Shown: piece after piece, positions 1-5,765 of the stretch | How the letters are laid out: every line of letters begins with the position of its first letter | How positions within the stretch are numbered: position 1 is the first letter of the stretch | NCBI GenBank assembly: GCA_030151145.1 | Contig: JASLEL010000227.1 | Location: forward strand, 1 to 5,915 | DNA length: 5,915 bases | Source: Aquirhabdus sp. | GTDB taxonomy: Bacteria; Pseudomonadota; Gammaproteobacteria; Pseudomonadales; Moraxellaceae | Direction: 5' to 3' | Position numbers and translations under genes: made by a program | The notes under the pieces: generated by a model | Told to the model about the DNA's origin: nothing | The model's database searches: none | Seen by the model: only the letters and a program-made list of their open reading frames with translations

Positions 1-516
1 GGACTGGGTCTTGCGATTGTGGATCGCATGGCAAGACTATTGAACCACTCCCTGACCAGCGCATCTACGCTGGGTAAAGGCGCACACTTCATCCTTGAAC
101 TCCCGATTGCATCGCCAGTCACCCAGACGCCCCATGCCCACATACAGACACCACATCATCTGCCTCCCTTGCATGTGCTCTGTCTGGATAATGAGCGCAC
201 GATACTGGATGGCATGCAAACCTTGCTGGAAAAATGGGGCTGCAAGGTCTGGCTTGCGGCCACCCCAGATGAAGCACGGACATTGCTGGCACATGAGCAC
301 ATCCACGTGCTGCTGGTGGATCAGCATCTGGATCAGGAGGAAGAAGGATTGAATTTTCTGCAGCATCTGACGCCACCGCTACCCGCCGCACTCATCACTG
401 CCGACAGCGACCCAGACTTACCGCTACGAGTCAAAGAAGCAGGTGTGATCCTGCTGAGAAAACCGCTGAAGCCGGCAGCACTACGCGCCTTTCTGGCGAC
501 GATCAAGACGGGCTGA
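1..516 (+). CDS. Hybrid sensor histidine kinase, C-terminal fragment (CrbS/MxtR-like), 5' truncated by window edge
   Basis: This is the last 171 codons of a membrane-associated hybrid kinase; the start lies outside the window. The reading frame is open from base 1 and begins with GLGLAIV, the G2 box of a histidine-kinase ATPase domain, which ends near residue 36 (FILELPIA). A short linker rich in His, Pro and Thr leads to a receiver domain at about residues 57-165. That domain has an acidic-pocket Asp at 63 (LCLDNE), a likely phospho-acceptor Asp at 107 (LLVDQHL), a Thr at 133 (LITADSD) and the conserved Lys at 154 (LLRKPLKP). The residues after the phospho-site are unusually acidic (DQEEEG). 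Convergence with a LuxR-type regulator followed by acs suggests a CrbS/MxtR-type acetate-response kinase. Those kinases carry an N-terminal SLC5-type transporter domain, which cannot be seen here. Kinase-receiver identity is firm; the subfamily comes from context. A PAS-type hybrid kinase without transporter helices is the main alternative. Confidence 0.9.
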   Translation, partial: GLGLAIVDRMARLLNHSLTSASTLGKGAHFILELPIASPVTQTPHAHIQTPHHLPPLHVLCLDNERTILDGMQTLLEKWGCKVWLAATPDEARTLLAHEHIHVLLVDQHLDQEEEGLNFLQHLTPPLPAALITADSDPDLPLRVKEAGVILLRKPLKPAALRAFLATIKTG

Positions 517-546
517 AAAGATTCACGGCGTTATTACAAAGCGCCA
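517..546. other. Convergent 30-bp gap with a weak hairpin
   Basis: This is the whole space between the kinase stop and the regulator stop, which face each other. It can fold into a short stem, GGCGTT at 527-532 against AAGCGCC at 539-545 with one G-U pair and a 7-base loop. No T-run follows on either strand, so it is at best a weak terminator. Converging transcripts may overlap here. Confidence 0.3.
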
Positions 547-1197
547 TTAGACCACGCGCGGCTCATCCAGATTGAGACTGCTGATGGCAAGCACCGCCTG
601 TGTGCGATTCTGTACGTCAAGCTTACGAAAGATCGCAGTGACATGAGCCTTGATCGTCGCCTCAGAAACATCCAGCATATAGGCGATCTGTTTATTGAGC
701 AGGCCTTCGGCCATCATCAGCAAGACCCGGAACTGCTGCGGCGTCAGGGACTGCAGGCGCTCCGCCAGATCCATCTCATCATGGGCGCGCGGGTCCTGCT
801 GCATGACAGGTACATTGGGCGGCAGCCAGGGATTGCCCTCCAGCACCGCGCTTAAGGCATGACCGATCTGTGCGGGGGAGGCCGACTTGGGAATATAGGC
901 CATGGCACCGTGCGCCAGCGCTCGCTGCATCACGGACACCTCCTCATGTGCCGACACCACGATGATCGGCAACGCCGGATACTGCGAGCGGACATGCACC
1001 AGTGCCGAAAAGCCCAATGCGCCCGGCAAATGCAGGTCTAACAGCAGCAGATCCTGCTCTGGTCCACGCTCAAGCACGGTATATAGCTCTGCCACCGATG
1101 CCGCCTCACTAATCAGGGCATCGGGCAGATGGTACTGTACAGCATGAATCAAGGCATGCCGAAACAGAGGATGATCATCAACGATGAGGATGTTCAT
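547..1197 (-). CDS. NarL/FixJ-type response regulator with LuxR HTH (CrbR/ErdR-like)
   Basis: This is a cytoplasmic two-component transcription factor of 216 residues, a normal length for the family. The N-terminal receiver domain (about 1-120) shows the acidic pair D7-D8 (LIVDDHP), the phospho-acceptor D54 (LLLDLHLPG), S82 (VVSAHEE) and K104 (YIPKSAS). The C-terminal LuxR-type helix-turn-helix (about 150-205) runs from LTPQQFRVL through LNKQIAYMLDVSEATIKAHV to RKLDVQNRTQAV. The ATG at 1197 is chosen because receiver domains of this family start MNILIVDDH. An ATG at 1203 and a TTG at 1221 are in frame, and none has a good Shine-Dalgarno. The gene overlaps the 3' end of acs by 20 bases on the same strand, so translation is probably coupled and it is expressed as the second gene of an acs operon. 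The neighbouring kinase fragment is the likely phospho-donor. By analogy with CrbR/ErdR it should activate acs; that target is inferred from context. Confidence 0.93.
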   Translation of the reverse strand: MNILIVDDHPLFRHALIHAVQYHLPDALISEAASVAELYTVLERGPEQDLLLLDLHLPGALGFSALVHVRSQYPALPIIVVSAHEEVSVMQRALAHGAMAYIPKSASPAQIGHALSAVLEGNPWLPPNVPVMQQDPRAHDEMDLAERLQSLTPQQFRVLLMMAEGLLNKQIAYMLDVSEATIKAHVTAIFRKLDVQNRTQAVLAISSLNLDEPRVV

Positions 1198-3145
1198 AGG
1201 CATTCGCCCGTAACGACGCAATCAAATGATCGACCACGGCAGGGTCCGCCAGTGTCGAGGTATCTCCGAGCGAGTCTAGCTCATTGGCGGCGATTTTTCG
1301 CAGAATCCGCCGCATGATCTTGCCGGAGCGCGTCTTGGGCAGGGCCGGTGCCCAGTGGATTTGGTCGGGACTGGCAATCGGGCCGATTTCTTTGCGTACC
1401 CAGTCGCGCAGTTGCACCAGCAATGCCGGACTCGGCGCTATACCGGCCTGCAAGGTCACAAAGGCACAGATGCCCTGCCCCTTGATCTCATGCGGCATCC
1501 CGACCACGGCGGCCTCAGCCACGGTCTCGTGTGCGACCAGCGCACTCTCAATCTCGGCGGTCCCCAGACGATGCCCCGAGACATTGAGCACATCATCCAC
1601 CCGGCCCGTGATCCAGTAATCACCCTCCGCATCGCGCCGGGCGCCATCTCCGGTGAAATACATGCCCGGGAAGGTCGTAAAATACGTCTCGATAAAGCGC
1701 GCATGATCCCCATAGACGGTGCGCATCTGCCCGGGCCATGAGTCGAGGATCACCAGATTGCCCTCTGCTGCCCCGGACAATATCTTTCCCTCGCCATCCA
1801 CCAGCGCAGGCTGCACGCCATAGTACGGCTGGCTCGCGGCACCGGGTTTTAAAGTCGGCTGCGCGCCAGGCATCGGGGCGATCAGCACCCCACCCGTCTC
1901 GGTCTGCCACCACGTATCGATGATCGGACAGCGCCCCTGTCCCACCACCTCATGGTACCAGACCCATGCCTCAGGATTGATCGGCTCGCCCACCGAGCCC
2001 AAGAGTCGCAAGGTGCTGCGATCACTCTGCCGCACATAGGCATCGCCTTCGCGCATCATGGCGCGGATCGCTGTCGGGGCGGTATAGAGGATGGTGACAT
2101 GGTGCTTATCCACGATCTGACCGATCCGCGCCCACGTCGGATACTGTGGTACCCCCTCAAACATCACCGTCGTCGTGCCATTGACCAGCGGCGCATAGAG
2201 CAGATAACTGTGCCCCGTGATCCAGCCCACATCCGCCGTACACCAGTAGACATCATTGTCTTTAAGATCAAATAAATCCCGAAATGAGCTTGCCACATGC
2301 ACCAGATAGCCGCCAGTCGTATGCAGTACGCCTTTTGGTTTGCCCGTGGACCCGGAGGTATAGAGGATAAAGAGCGGATCTTCTGCCGCCATCACCTCCG
2401 GCTCCGACAGCTCACTCACCGCCATGATCAGTCGATGGTACCAATAATCTCGCCCTTCTTGCATCACGACCGGACTCCCTGTGCGATGCACTACGATCAC
2501 GCTCGTCACTTGCGCCGTGCCCGGCTGGGCCAACGCAGCATCCACATTGGCCTTGAGCGGTACGGCCTTGCCGCCGCGCAAGCCCTCATCCGCCGTCACC
2601 ACCACGCTGGACTGACTATCCTCGATGCGGCTCGCCAGCGCATCCGGCGAGAAGCCGCCAAACACCACACAGTGCACCGCACCGATCCGCGTACACGCCA
2701 GCATCGCCACCGCAGCCTCGGGAATCATCGGCATATAGATGGTCACGCGGTCGCCTTTTTTGACGCCTTGTTTCTTCAGCACATTGGCAAAGCGGCAGAC
2801 CTCCTGATGCAACTCGCGAAAGGAGATGATCCGGTGTTGCGACGGATGATCTCCTTCCCAGATGATCGCGGGTTTATCAGGATGGGTCTTTAAGTGGCGA
2901 TCCAGGCAGTTGGTCGAGACATTGAGCTGTCCATCGCCAAACCAGCGGATACGAAAATCCGCCTTGCGAAACGACACATCTTTCACTTCGCTAAAGGGGG
3001 TAATCCAGTCGATCACCTGCGCCTGCTCCGCCCAAAATGCTTCGGGACTTTGCACGGATCGCTGGTATTGCTCGACATAGCGGTCCGGCGTGGTCGACGC
3101 CTGACTCAAAAAAGCATTAGACACCGTATAACTGACATTCGACAT
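1178..3145 (-). CDS. acs: Acetyl-CoA synthetase (AMP-forming)
   Basis: This cytoplasmic enzyme turns acetate, ATP and CoA into acetyl-CoA, AMP and pyrophosphate through an acetyl-adenylate. It lets cells scavenge acetate. At 655 residues it matches the usual length of about 650. Visible motifs in order are the ATP-binding loop YTSGSTGKPKG (262-272), GEPINPEAW (386-394), the acyl-pocket and adenylate motif DTWWQTETGG (410-419, W413 being the small-acyl-selecting Trp), YFTGD (496-500), the hinge region ITGRVDDVLNVSGHR (512-526) and PKTRSGKIMRR (603-613). K609 is the catalytic lysine, which in Salmonella Acs is inactivated by acetylation. All key residues are present. The ATG at 3145 has a good ribosome site (AAGGAAG, 6 bases upstream) and an in-frame TGA lies close upstream, so the start is secure. 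The gene leads an operon whose second gene, a LuxR-type regulator, begins inside its last codons. Propionyl-CoA synthetase is the nearest alternative, but length and motifs favour Acs. Confidence 0.97.
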   Translation of the reverse strand: MSNVSYTVSNAFLSQASTTPDRYVEQYQRSVQSPEAFWAEQAQVIDWITPFSEVKDVSFRKADFRIRWFGDGQLNVSTNCLDRHLKTHPDKPAIIWEGDHPSQHRIISFRELHQEVCRFANVLKKQGVKKGDRVTIYMPMIPEAAVAMLACTRIGAVHCVVFGGFSPDALASRIEDSQSSVVVTADEGLRGGKAVPLKANVDAALAQPGTAQVTSVIVVHRTGSPVVMQEGRDYWYHRLIMAVSELSEPEVMAAEDPLFILYTSGSTGKPKGVLHTTGGYLVHVASSFRDLFDLKDNDVYWCTADVGWITGHSYLLYAPLVNGTTTVMFEGVPQYPTWARIGQIVDKHHVTILYTAPTAIRAMMREGDAYVRQSDRSTLRLLGSVGEPINPEAWVWYHEVVGQGRCPIIDTWWQTETGGVLIAPMPGAQPTLKPGAASQPYYGVQPALVDGEGKILSGAAEGNLVILDSWPGQMRTVYGDHARFIETYFTTFPGMYFTGDGARRDAEGDYWITGRVDDVLNVSGHRLGTAEIESALVAHETVAEAAVVGMPHEIKGQGICAFVTLQAGIAPSPALLVQLRDWVRKEIGPIASPDQIHWAPALPKTRSGKIMRRILRKIAANELDSLGDTSTLADPAVVDHLIASLRANAYEHPHR

Positions 3146-3151
3146 GCTGTA

Positions 3152-3158
3152 CTTCCTT
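3152..3158 (-). promoter_or_regulatory. Ribosome binding site of acs
   Basis: Read on the minus strand, AAGGAAG sits 6 bases before the ATG at 3145. This fixes the acs start, and no other in-frame start competes because a TGA lies just upstream of it. Confidence 0.8.
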
Positions 3159-3200
3159 GCTCATGAGGGCATTGTTGTTATTCATGGGATCACTCAGAAG

Positions 3201-3260
3201 TGCATCATGCAACCGCAAGGCAGCATCAGCAATTATGCTTTGGTCGTAGATGGTGTGTTC
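3201..3260 (-). promoter_or_regulatory. Probable acs promoter and activator region
   Basis: The 130 bases between the terminator and acs must hold its promoter. Two minus-strand readings are possible. The first has a -10 of CATAAT at 3232-3237 with no recognisable -35 at 17 or 18 bp. The second has a -35 of TTGCTG at 3227-3232, a 17-bp spacer and a -10 of CATGAT at 3204-3209. Both are far from consensus, as expected of a gene that needs an activator. In the second reading, the sequence CTACGACCAAAG (3238-3249) lies directly upstream of the -35, where a class II activator would bind, so it is a candidate site for the LuxR-type regulator encoded downstream. A small inverted repeat, TGCAT-ATGCA, covers 3201-3211. 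All of this is inference from position and sequence. Confidence 0.35.
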
Positions 3261-3279
3261 GACAGCAGGAATAAATAAC

Positions 3280-3315
3280 AAAAAGCCCCGGACTATCGCT
3301 AGTCTGGGGCTTTTT
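3280..3315. terminator. Strong bidirectional intrinsic terminator
   Basis: The arms at 3280-3295 and 3300-3315 pair over 16 positions, with one G-U, around the tetraloop TCGC. The GC core (GCCCC against GGGGC) is bordered by five A on one side and five T on the other, so either strand gives a stem followed by a U-run. On the minus strand it lies 31 bases beyond the 3' end of tRNA-Asp and should end the tRNA transcript before the acs promoter. Confidence 0.93.
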
Positions 3316-3346
3316 GATTCACCGTTTAAGGTGAGATACCACAATA

Positions 3347-3423
3347 TGGCGCAGCGGACGGGACTCGAACCCGCGACCCTCGGCGTGACAGGCCGATATT
3401 CTAACCGACTGAACTACCGCTGC
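3347..3423 (-). tRNA. tRNA-Asp (anticodon GTC)
   Basis: Read on the minus strand, this 77-base gene folds as a standard cloverleaf. The acceptor stem GCAGCGG (from 3423) pairs with CCGCTGC, followed by discriminator G and an encoded CCA (3349-3347). The D arm contains AGTTCAGTCGGTTAGAAT, the anticodon loop is CTGTCAC with GTC at 3389-3387, and the T arm contains the GGTTCGAGTCC motif. It closely resembles the E. coli tRNA-Asp. It is the second of two tRNAs in one transcript, 64 bases after tRNA-Val, and the hairpin terminator follows directly. Confidence 0.98.
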
Positions 3424-3487
3424 AAGGTCTCGTTAAGCAAATCATTACTGTGTCAAAGTGGCCGCACATCAGTAAAAACCGTGAAAT

Positions 3488-3563
3488 TGGTGGGTGTTGA
3501 CGGGCTCGAACCGCCGACCCGCGCCTTGTAAGGGCGCTGCTCTACCAACTGAGCTAAACACCC
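3488..3563 (-). tRNA. tRNA-Val (anticodon TAC)
   Basis: Read on the minus strand, this is a 76-base cloverleaf. The acceptor stem GGGTGTT (from 3563) pairs with AACACCC, followed by discriminator A and an encoded CCA (3490-3488). The D arm reads AGCTCAGTTGGTAGAGC, the anticodon loop is CTTACAA with TAC at 3530-3528, and the T arm contains GGTTCGAGCC. It is the first tRNA after a strong promoter and is presumably cut from a common precursor with tRNA-Asp. Confidence 0.98.
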
Positions 3564-3614
3564 AATCTCATCAGCTTTTTTGCTGTGTTGCCGTGTTCGC
3601 TTAACGTGGGGTGC

Positions 3615-3642
3615 ATTATAGAGAGTTCCGGAGCAGTGTCAA
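3615..3642 (-). promoter_or_regulatory. tRNA operon promoter (sigma70, stable-RNA type)
   Basis: On the minus strand a perfect TTGACA (3642-3637) and a perfect TATAAT (3620-3615) are separated by 16 bases. The bases after the -10 are GC-rich (GCACCCC), the discriminator type linked to stringent control of stable RNA genes. A-runs just upstream of the -35 (about 3643-3668) resemble an UP element. Transcription would start near 3608, about 45 bases before tRNA-Val. Confidence 0.9.
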
Positions 3643-3727
3643 CGCTTTTACAAACTTTTTGCCAAAAACACGCTCAACTGATCAAAAGGCGCGCAAACCC
3701 TGTTCTAAACATCGCCAAAACACATAA

Positions 3728-3757
3728 TTGACTGTTTTATAATCGTTATTTTTTAAT
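3728..3757 (+). promoter_or_regulatory. Candidate promoter upstream of the aldehyde dehydrogenase
   Basis: TTGACT at 3728-3733 and TTTAAT at 3752-3757 are separated by 18 bases, giving a plausible sigma70 promoter facing the dehydrogenase and divergent from the tRNA promoter. A TATAAT at 3738-3743 also occurs but has no -35 partner. Use of this promoter would give a 5' leader of about 270 bases. Confidence 0.4.
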
Positions 3758-3871
3758 CAATCCGCACTCCTCGCGTTGATGATCCCGTAGATCAGATCGG
3801 TTCACGCGACATTCGTCCAGATCAGATAAACAGGACCATGCCCGGCATGATTTCTTCCACGACGTGTTGTA

Positions 3872-3889
3872 TCTGCCACGGATGGCAGA
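3872..3889. repeat. Perfect inverted repeat, 7-bp arms with 4-base loop
   Basis: TCTGCCA and TGGCAGA flank CGGA. It is the best of three closely spaced inverted repeats before the aldehyde dehydrogenase and could be an operator or an RNA hairpin. The absence of a T-run argues against a terminator. Confidence 0.6.
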
Positions 3890-3980
3890 AATAATCCGTT
3901 TTACCGGATCAATTAGCCCTTCTCTCCTGCATCAAACCGTACTACACTGCCATCAGGATCAGGACTAAGAGATCCAGACC

Positions 3981-4040
3981 ATGACACGAAGAACACCTCC
4001 AAGGCTACCTTCAGTAAAAACGAAACAGGGACAGTCATGA
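3981..4040 (+). other. Possible 19-codon leader ORF overlapping the dehydrogenase start
   Basis: An ATG at 3981 opens a short frame encoding a basic peptide (MTRRTPPRLPSVKTKQGQS). Its TGA overlaps the ATG of the dehydrogenase in an ATGA arrangement. That geometry is typical of translational coupling, but the upstream ribosome site is weak (an AAGAGA-like stretch about 10 bases away). A frame this short can arise by chance. No known leader peptide is recognised. Confidence 0.25.
4027..4031 (+). promoter_or_regulatory. Ribosome binding site of the aldehyde dehydrogenase
   Basis: AGGGA lies 5 bases before the ATG at 4037 and supports that start. No in-frame ATG, GTG or TTG is seen in the roughly 80 bases upstream. 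Confidence 0.7.
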
Positions 4041-5482
4041 ACACGCCTATTGATGCCGCCAAGACCTTTTCCACCCGACTGCCTATCGGTCAGATCGACG
4101 AATGTTTTGCGTTGCAGGCCACCACTGCGTTGCGTCTGCGGCAATCGACCCGGGCAGAACGGATTGCGAAAATCAAACGACTCAAAGAAGTTGTGCTCGC
4201 GCACAAAGACGAGATTCTCGCTGCCGGAATGGCAGACTTTGCCAAACCAGCTGCTGAGGTTGAGCTGACCGAGATCCTGCCTGTCATCGCCGAAGCCAAT
4301 GACGCCATACGCAATCTACGTGCATGGATGAGACCCAAAAAAGTCTGGCCGTCACGCATGATGTTCGGCACTTTCGGCTATACCCAATATGAGCCCAAAG
4401 GGCGCGTCCTGATCATTTCGCCGTGGAATTACCCGGTCAATCTGACCTTGGGACCGCTGGTTTCGGCACTGGCCGCCGGCAATACCGCGATCATCAAGAC
4501 ATCCGAGATGACCCCCCATCTGTCACAGGTCATCAGCAAGATCATTGCAGCGGCTTTTACACCCGACGAGGTCGTGGTCTTCGAAGGTGATGCCAGCGTC
4601 GCTCAGGGGCTGCTTGCGCTGCCGTTCGATCATATTTTCTTTACCGGCTCACCGGCCATCGGCAAGATCGTCATGGCAGCCGCTGCCAAGCATCTGACCA
4701 GCGTCACACTGGAGCTCGGCGGCAAATCACCGACCATCGTGGATGAGAGCGCCGATCTGAAGATGGCTGCACAGAATATCCTCTGGGCCAAATTCACCAA
4801 TAACGGTCAGACCTGCATCGCACCCGACCATATCTATGTCCATGCCAAGGTCAAAGATGCCTTCGTTCAGCATTGTATCGACACGCTGGAGTCTGTCTAC
4901 GGACAAGGGCAAGCGCAGAAAGACAGTCCGTATCTGGCCCGTATCGTCAATGAACATCACGCCCGTCGTGTGCAGAACCTGCTGATCGATGCCCAAACCC
5001 GCGGTGCCCGAGTGCTGACCGGCGGCGACATCGACGAGACGCAGCGCTATATCGCGCCTACCCTACTGGACAATATCCCGGACGATGCCGCGGTCATGCA
5101 AGAGGAGATCTTCGGGCCGCTGCTGCCGATCATCACCTATGATGATCTCAGTGACGTGATTGCCCGTATCAATGCCGCACCCAAGCCGCTTGCGCTCTAC
5201 GTCTGGAGCAAGACCGAGGCACATATCAAGCAGGTCATGCAGCAGACCACCTCCGGTGGTGCCTGTATCAATCACTGCGTGGTGCAGTTCCTGCATGGCA
5301 ACCTGCCCTTTGGCGGGGTCAATAACTCCGGTATCGGCAGCGCGCACGGCTACCATGGTTTCCTTGCCTTCTCCCATGAGCGTGCCGTGGTACGCAGCTG
5401 GATCATGCTGGCGCGCATGTTCTACCCGCCTTACAGCGATCTGACGCGTAAACTGATCAAACTCTTCATCAAGACCGTTTAA
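4037..5482 (+). CDS. NAD(P)-dependent aldehyde dehydrogenase, class 3 (ALDH3/fatty- or coniferyl-aldehyde type)
   Basis: This enzyme oxidises an aldehyde to the matching carboxylic acid with NAD(P)+. The 481 residues fit class 3 ALDHs, which are shorter than the roughly 500-residue class 1/2 enzymes. Visible motifs are the oxyanion-hole Asn in SPWNYP (N131), the cofactor-binding Lys in AIIKTSE (K154), FTGSPAIGK (202-210), the general-base Glu in LELGGKSP (E226), the catalytic Cys in NNGQTCIAPD (C260), QEEIFGPLLP (355-364, with cofactor-ribose Glu 357) and LPFGGVNNSGIG (423-434). All catalytic residues are present. The C-terminus (about 450-481: RSWIMLARMFYPPYSDLTRK and on to LIKLFIKTV) is hydrophobic and basic, and could touch a membrane as in fatty-aldehyde enzymes. 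No signal peptide is seen. The gene stands alone on its strand with a long leader. Substrate cannot be read from sequence; medium- or long-chain aliphatic aldehydes are the likeliest guess. Confidence 0.93.
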   Translation: MNTPIDAAKTFSTRLPIGQIDECFALQATTALRLRQSTRAERIAKIKRLKEVVLAHKDEILAAGMADFAKPAAEVELTEILPVIAEANDAIRNLRAWMRPKKVWPSRMMFGTFGYTQYEPKGRVLIISPWNYPVNLTLGPLVSALAAGNTAIIKTSEMTPHLSQVISKIIAAAFTPDEVVVFEGDASVAQGLLALPFDHIFFTGSPAIGKIVMAAAAKHLTSVTLELGGKSPTIVDESADLKMAAQNILWAKFTNNGQTCIAPDHIYVHAKVKDAFVQHCIDTLESVYGQGQAQKDSPYLARIVNEHHARRVQNLLIDAQTRGARVLTGGDIDETQRYIAPTLLDNIPDDAAVMQEEIFGPLLPIITYDDLSDVIARINAAPKPLALYVWSKTEAHIKQVMQQTTSGGACINHCVVQFLHGNLPFGGVNNSGIGSAHGYHGFLAFSHERAVVRSWIMLARMFYPPYSDLTRKLIKLFIKTV

Positions 5483-5497
5483 TCCCGACGGATTAAA
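5478..5497. repeat. Hairpin spanning the dehydrogenase stop codon
   Basis: TTTAATCC and GGATTAAA pair perfectly over 8 bp around CGAC. The TAA stop codon (5480-5482) is inside the left arm. There is no T-run after it, so it is more likely a transcript-end stabilising fold or a chance repeat than a full terminator. Confidence 0.5.
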
Positions 5498-5765
5498 TCC
5501 ATTCGATATCTCAACGTCGGCGGTTCTCACCTCCGACGTCATAAAACACGACCAAACGGTCTAACTCAATTATAAAACTTACAAAGCGTTACCCATTATT
5601 TCCCGAAACTGTACTGTAAACTGATCATATTCGCACCAATATAGTTCTTAAGCGGTGCAGATGTATGCATGATTAACGTCAGCACCCATGCGACCTTGTG
5701 TGATGGTCGCAGCAAACACGATGTGCAATGTTGTAAATCACCTGTGTTCAAAAAGGAAAACGATT
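5483..5765. other. 283-bp intergenic region before the small membrane-protein gene
   Basis: Apart from the hairpin at 5514-5539 and the right arm of the stop-codon hairpin, this AT-rich stretch holds no convincing gene. It should contain the promoter of the gene at 5766, but no pair of good hexamers stands out. TATAGT at 5640-5645 with a poor -35 (TAAACT-like) is the best I can find. Confidence 0.5.
5514..5539 (+). terminator. Possible terminator hairpin after the aldehyde dehydrogenase
   Basis: ACGTCGG (5514-5520) pairs with CCGACGT (5533-5539). Two further G-C pairs inside, after a C-T mismatch, close a 6-base loop. No T-run follows on the plus strand, so the intrinsic-terminator call is weak. 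Its position 31 bases after the stop is suitable. Confidence 0.4.

Larger units (their letters stand above)
3564..4036. other. 473-bp intergenic region between the tRNA operon and the aldehyde dehydrogenase
   Basis: No convincing protein gene lies here. The left part carries the tRNA promoter and its A-rich upstream flank, including an inverted repeat TTTTTG-C-CAAAAA at 3656-3668. A candidate plus-strand promoter follows at 3728-3757. The right part, from about 3780 to 3910, contains a 9-bp direct repeat (AGATCAGAT at 3789 and 3819) and three inverted repeats: CATGCC-C-GGCATG at 3837-3849, TCTGCCA-CGGA-TGGCAGA at 3872-3889, and ATCCG with CGGAT at 3894-3909. None is followed by a T-run. They could be regulator sites or structure in a long 5' leader. 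A possible 19-codon ORF ends at the start of the dehydrogenase gene. Confidence 0.6.

Noticed and set aside
2297..2893. Plus-strand open frame of 198 codons
   Set aside because: It lies wholly antisense within acs, is very rich in His and Arg as expected from antisense of a GC-rich gene, and has no recognisable domain.
3117..3344. Minus-strand open frame of 75 codons upstream of acs
   Set aside because: It runs through the hairpin terminator and into acs in another frame, with no family resemblance. Only its last 22 codons are kept as a speculative leader ORF.
3250..3531. Plus-strand open frame of 93 codons with a strong-looking conserved segment
   Set aside because: It reads antisense through the terminator and both tRNA genes. 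The RTGLEPATLGVTGRYSN and DGLEPPTRAL segments are the familiar artefact of translating tRNA genes backwards.
5063..5542. Minus-strand open frame of 159 codons
   Set aside because: It is antisense to the catalytic part of the aldehyde dehydrogenase, has no recognisable domain, and is explained by codon bias of the real gene.
5605..5625. CTGTACTGTAAACTG resembling part of a LexA box
   Set aside because: It lacks the matching ACAG half at the right spacing, so it is not a supported SOS operator.
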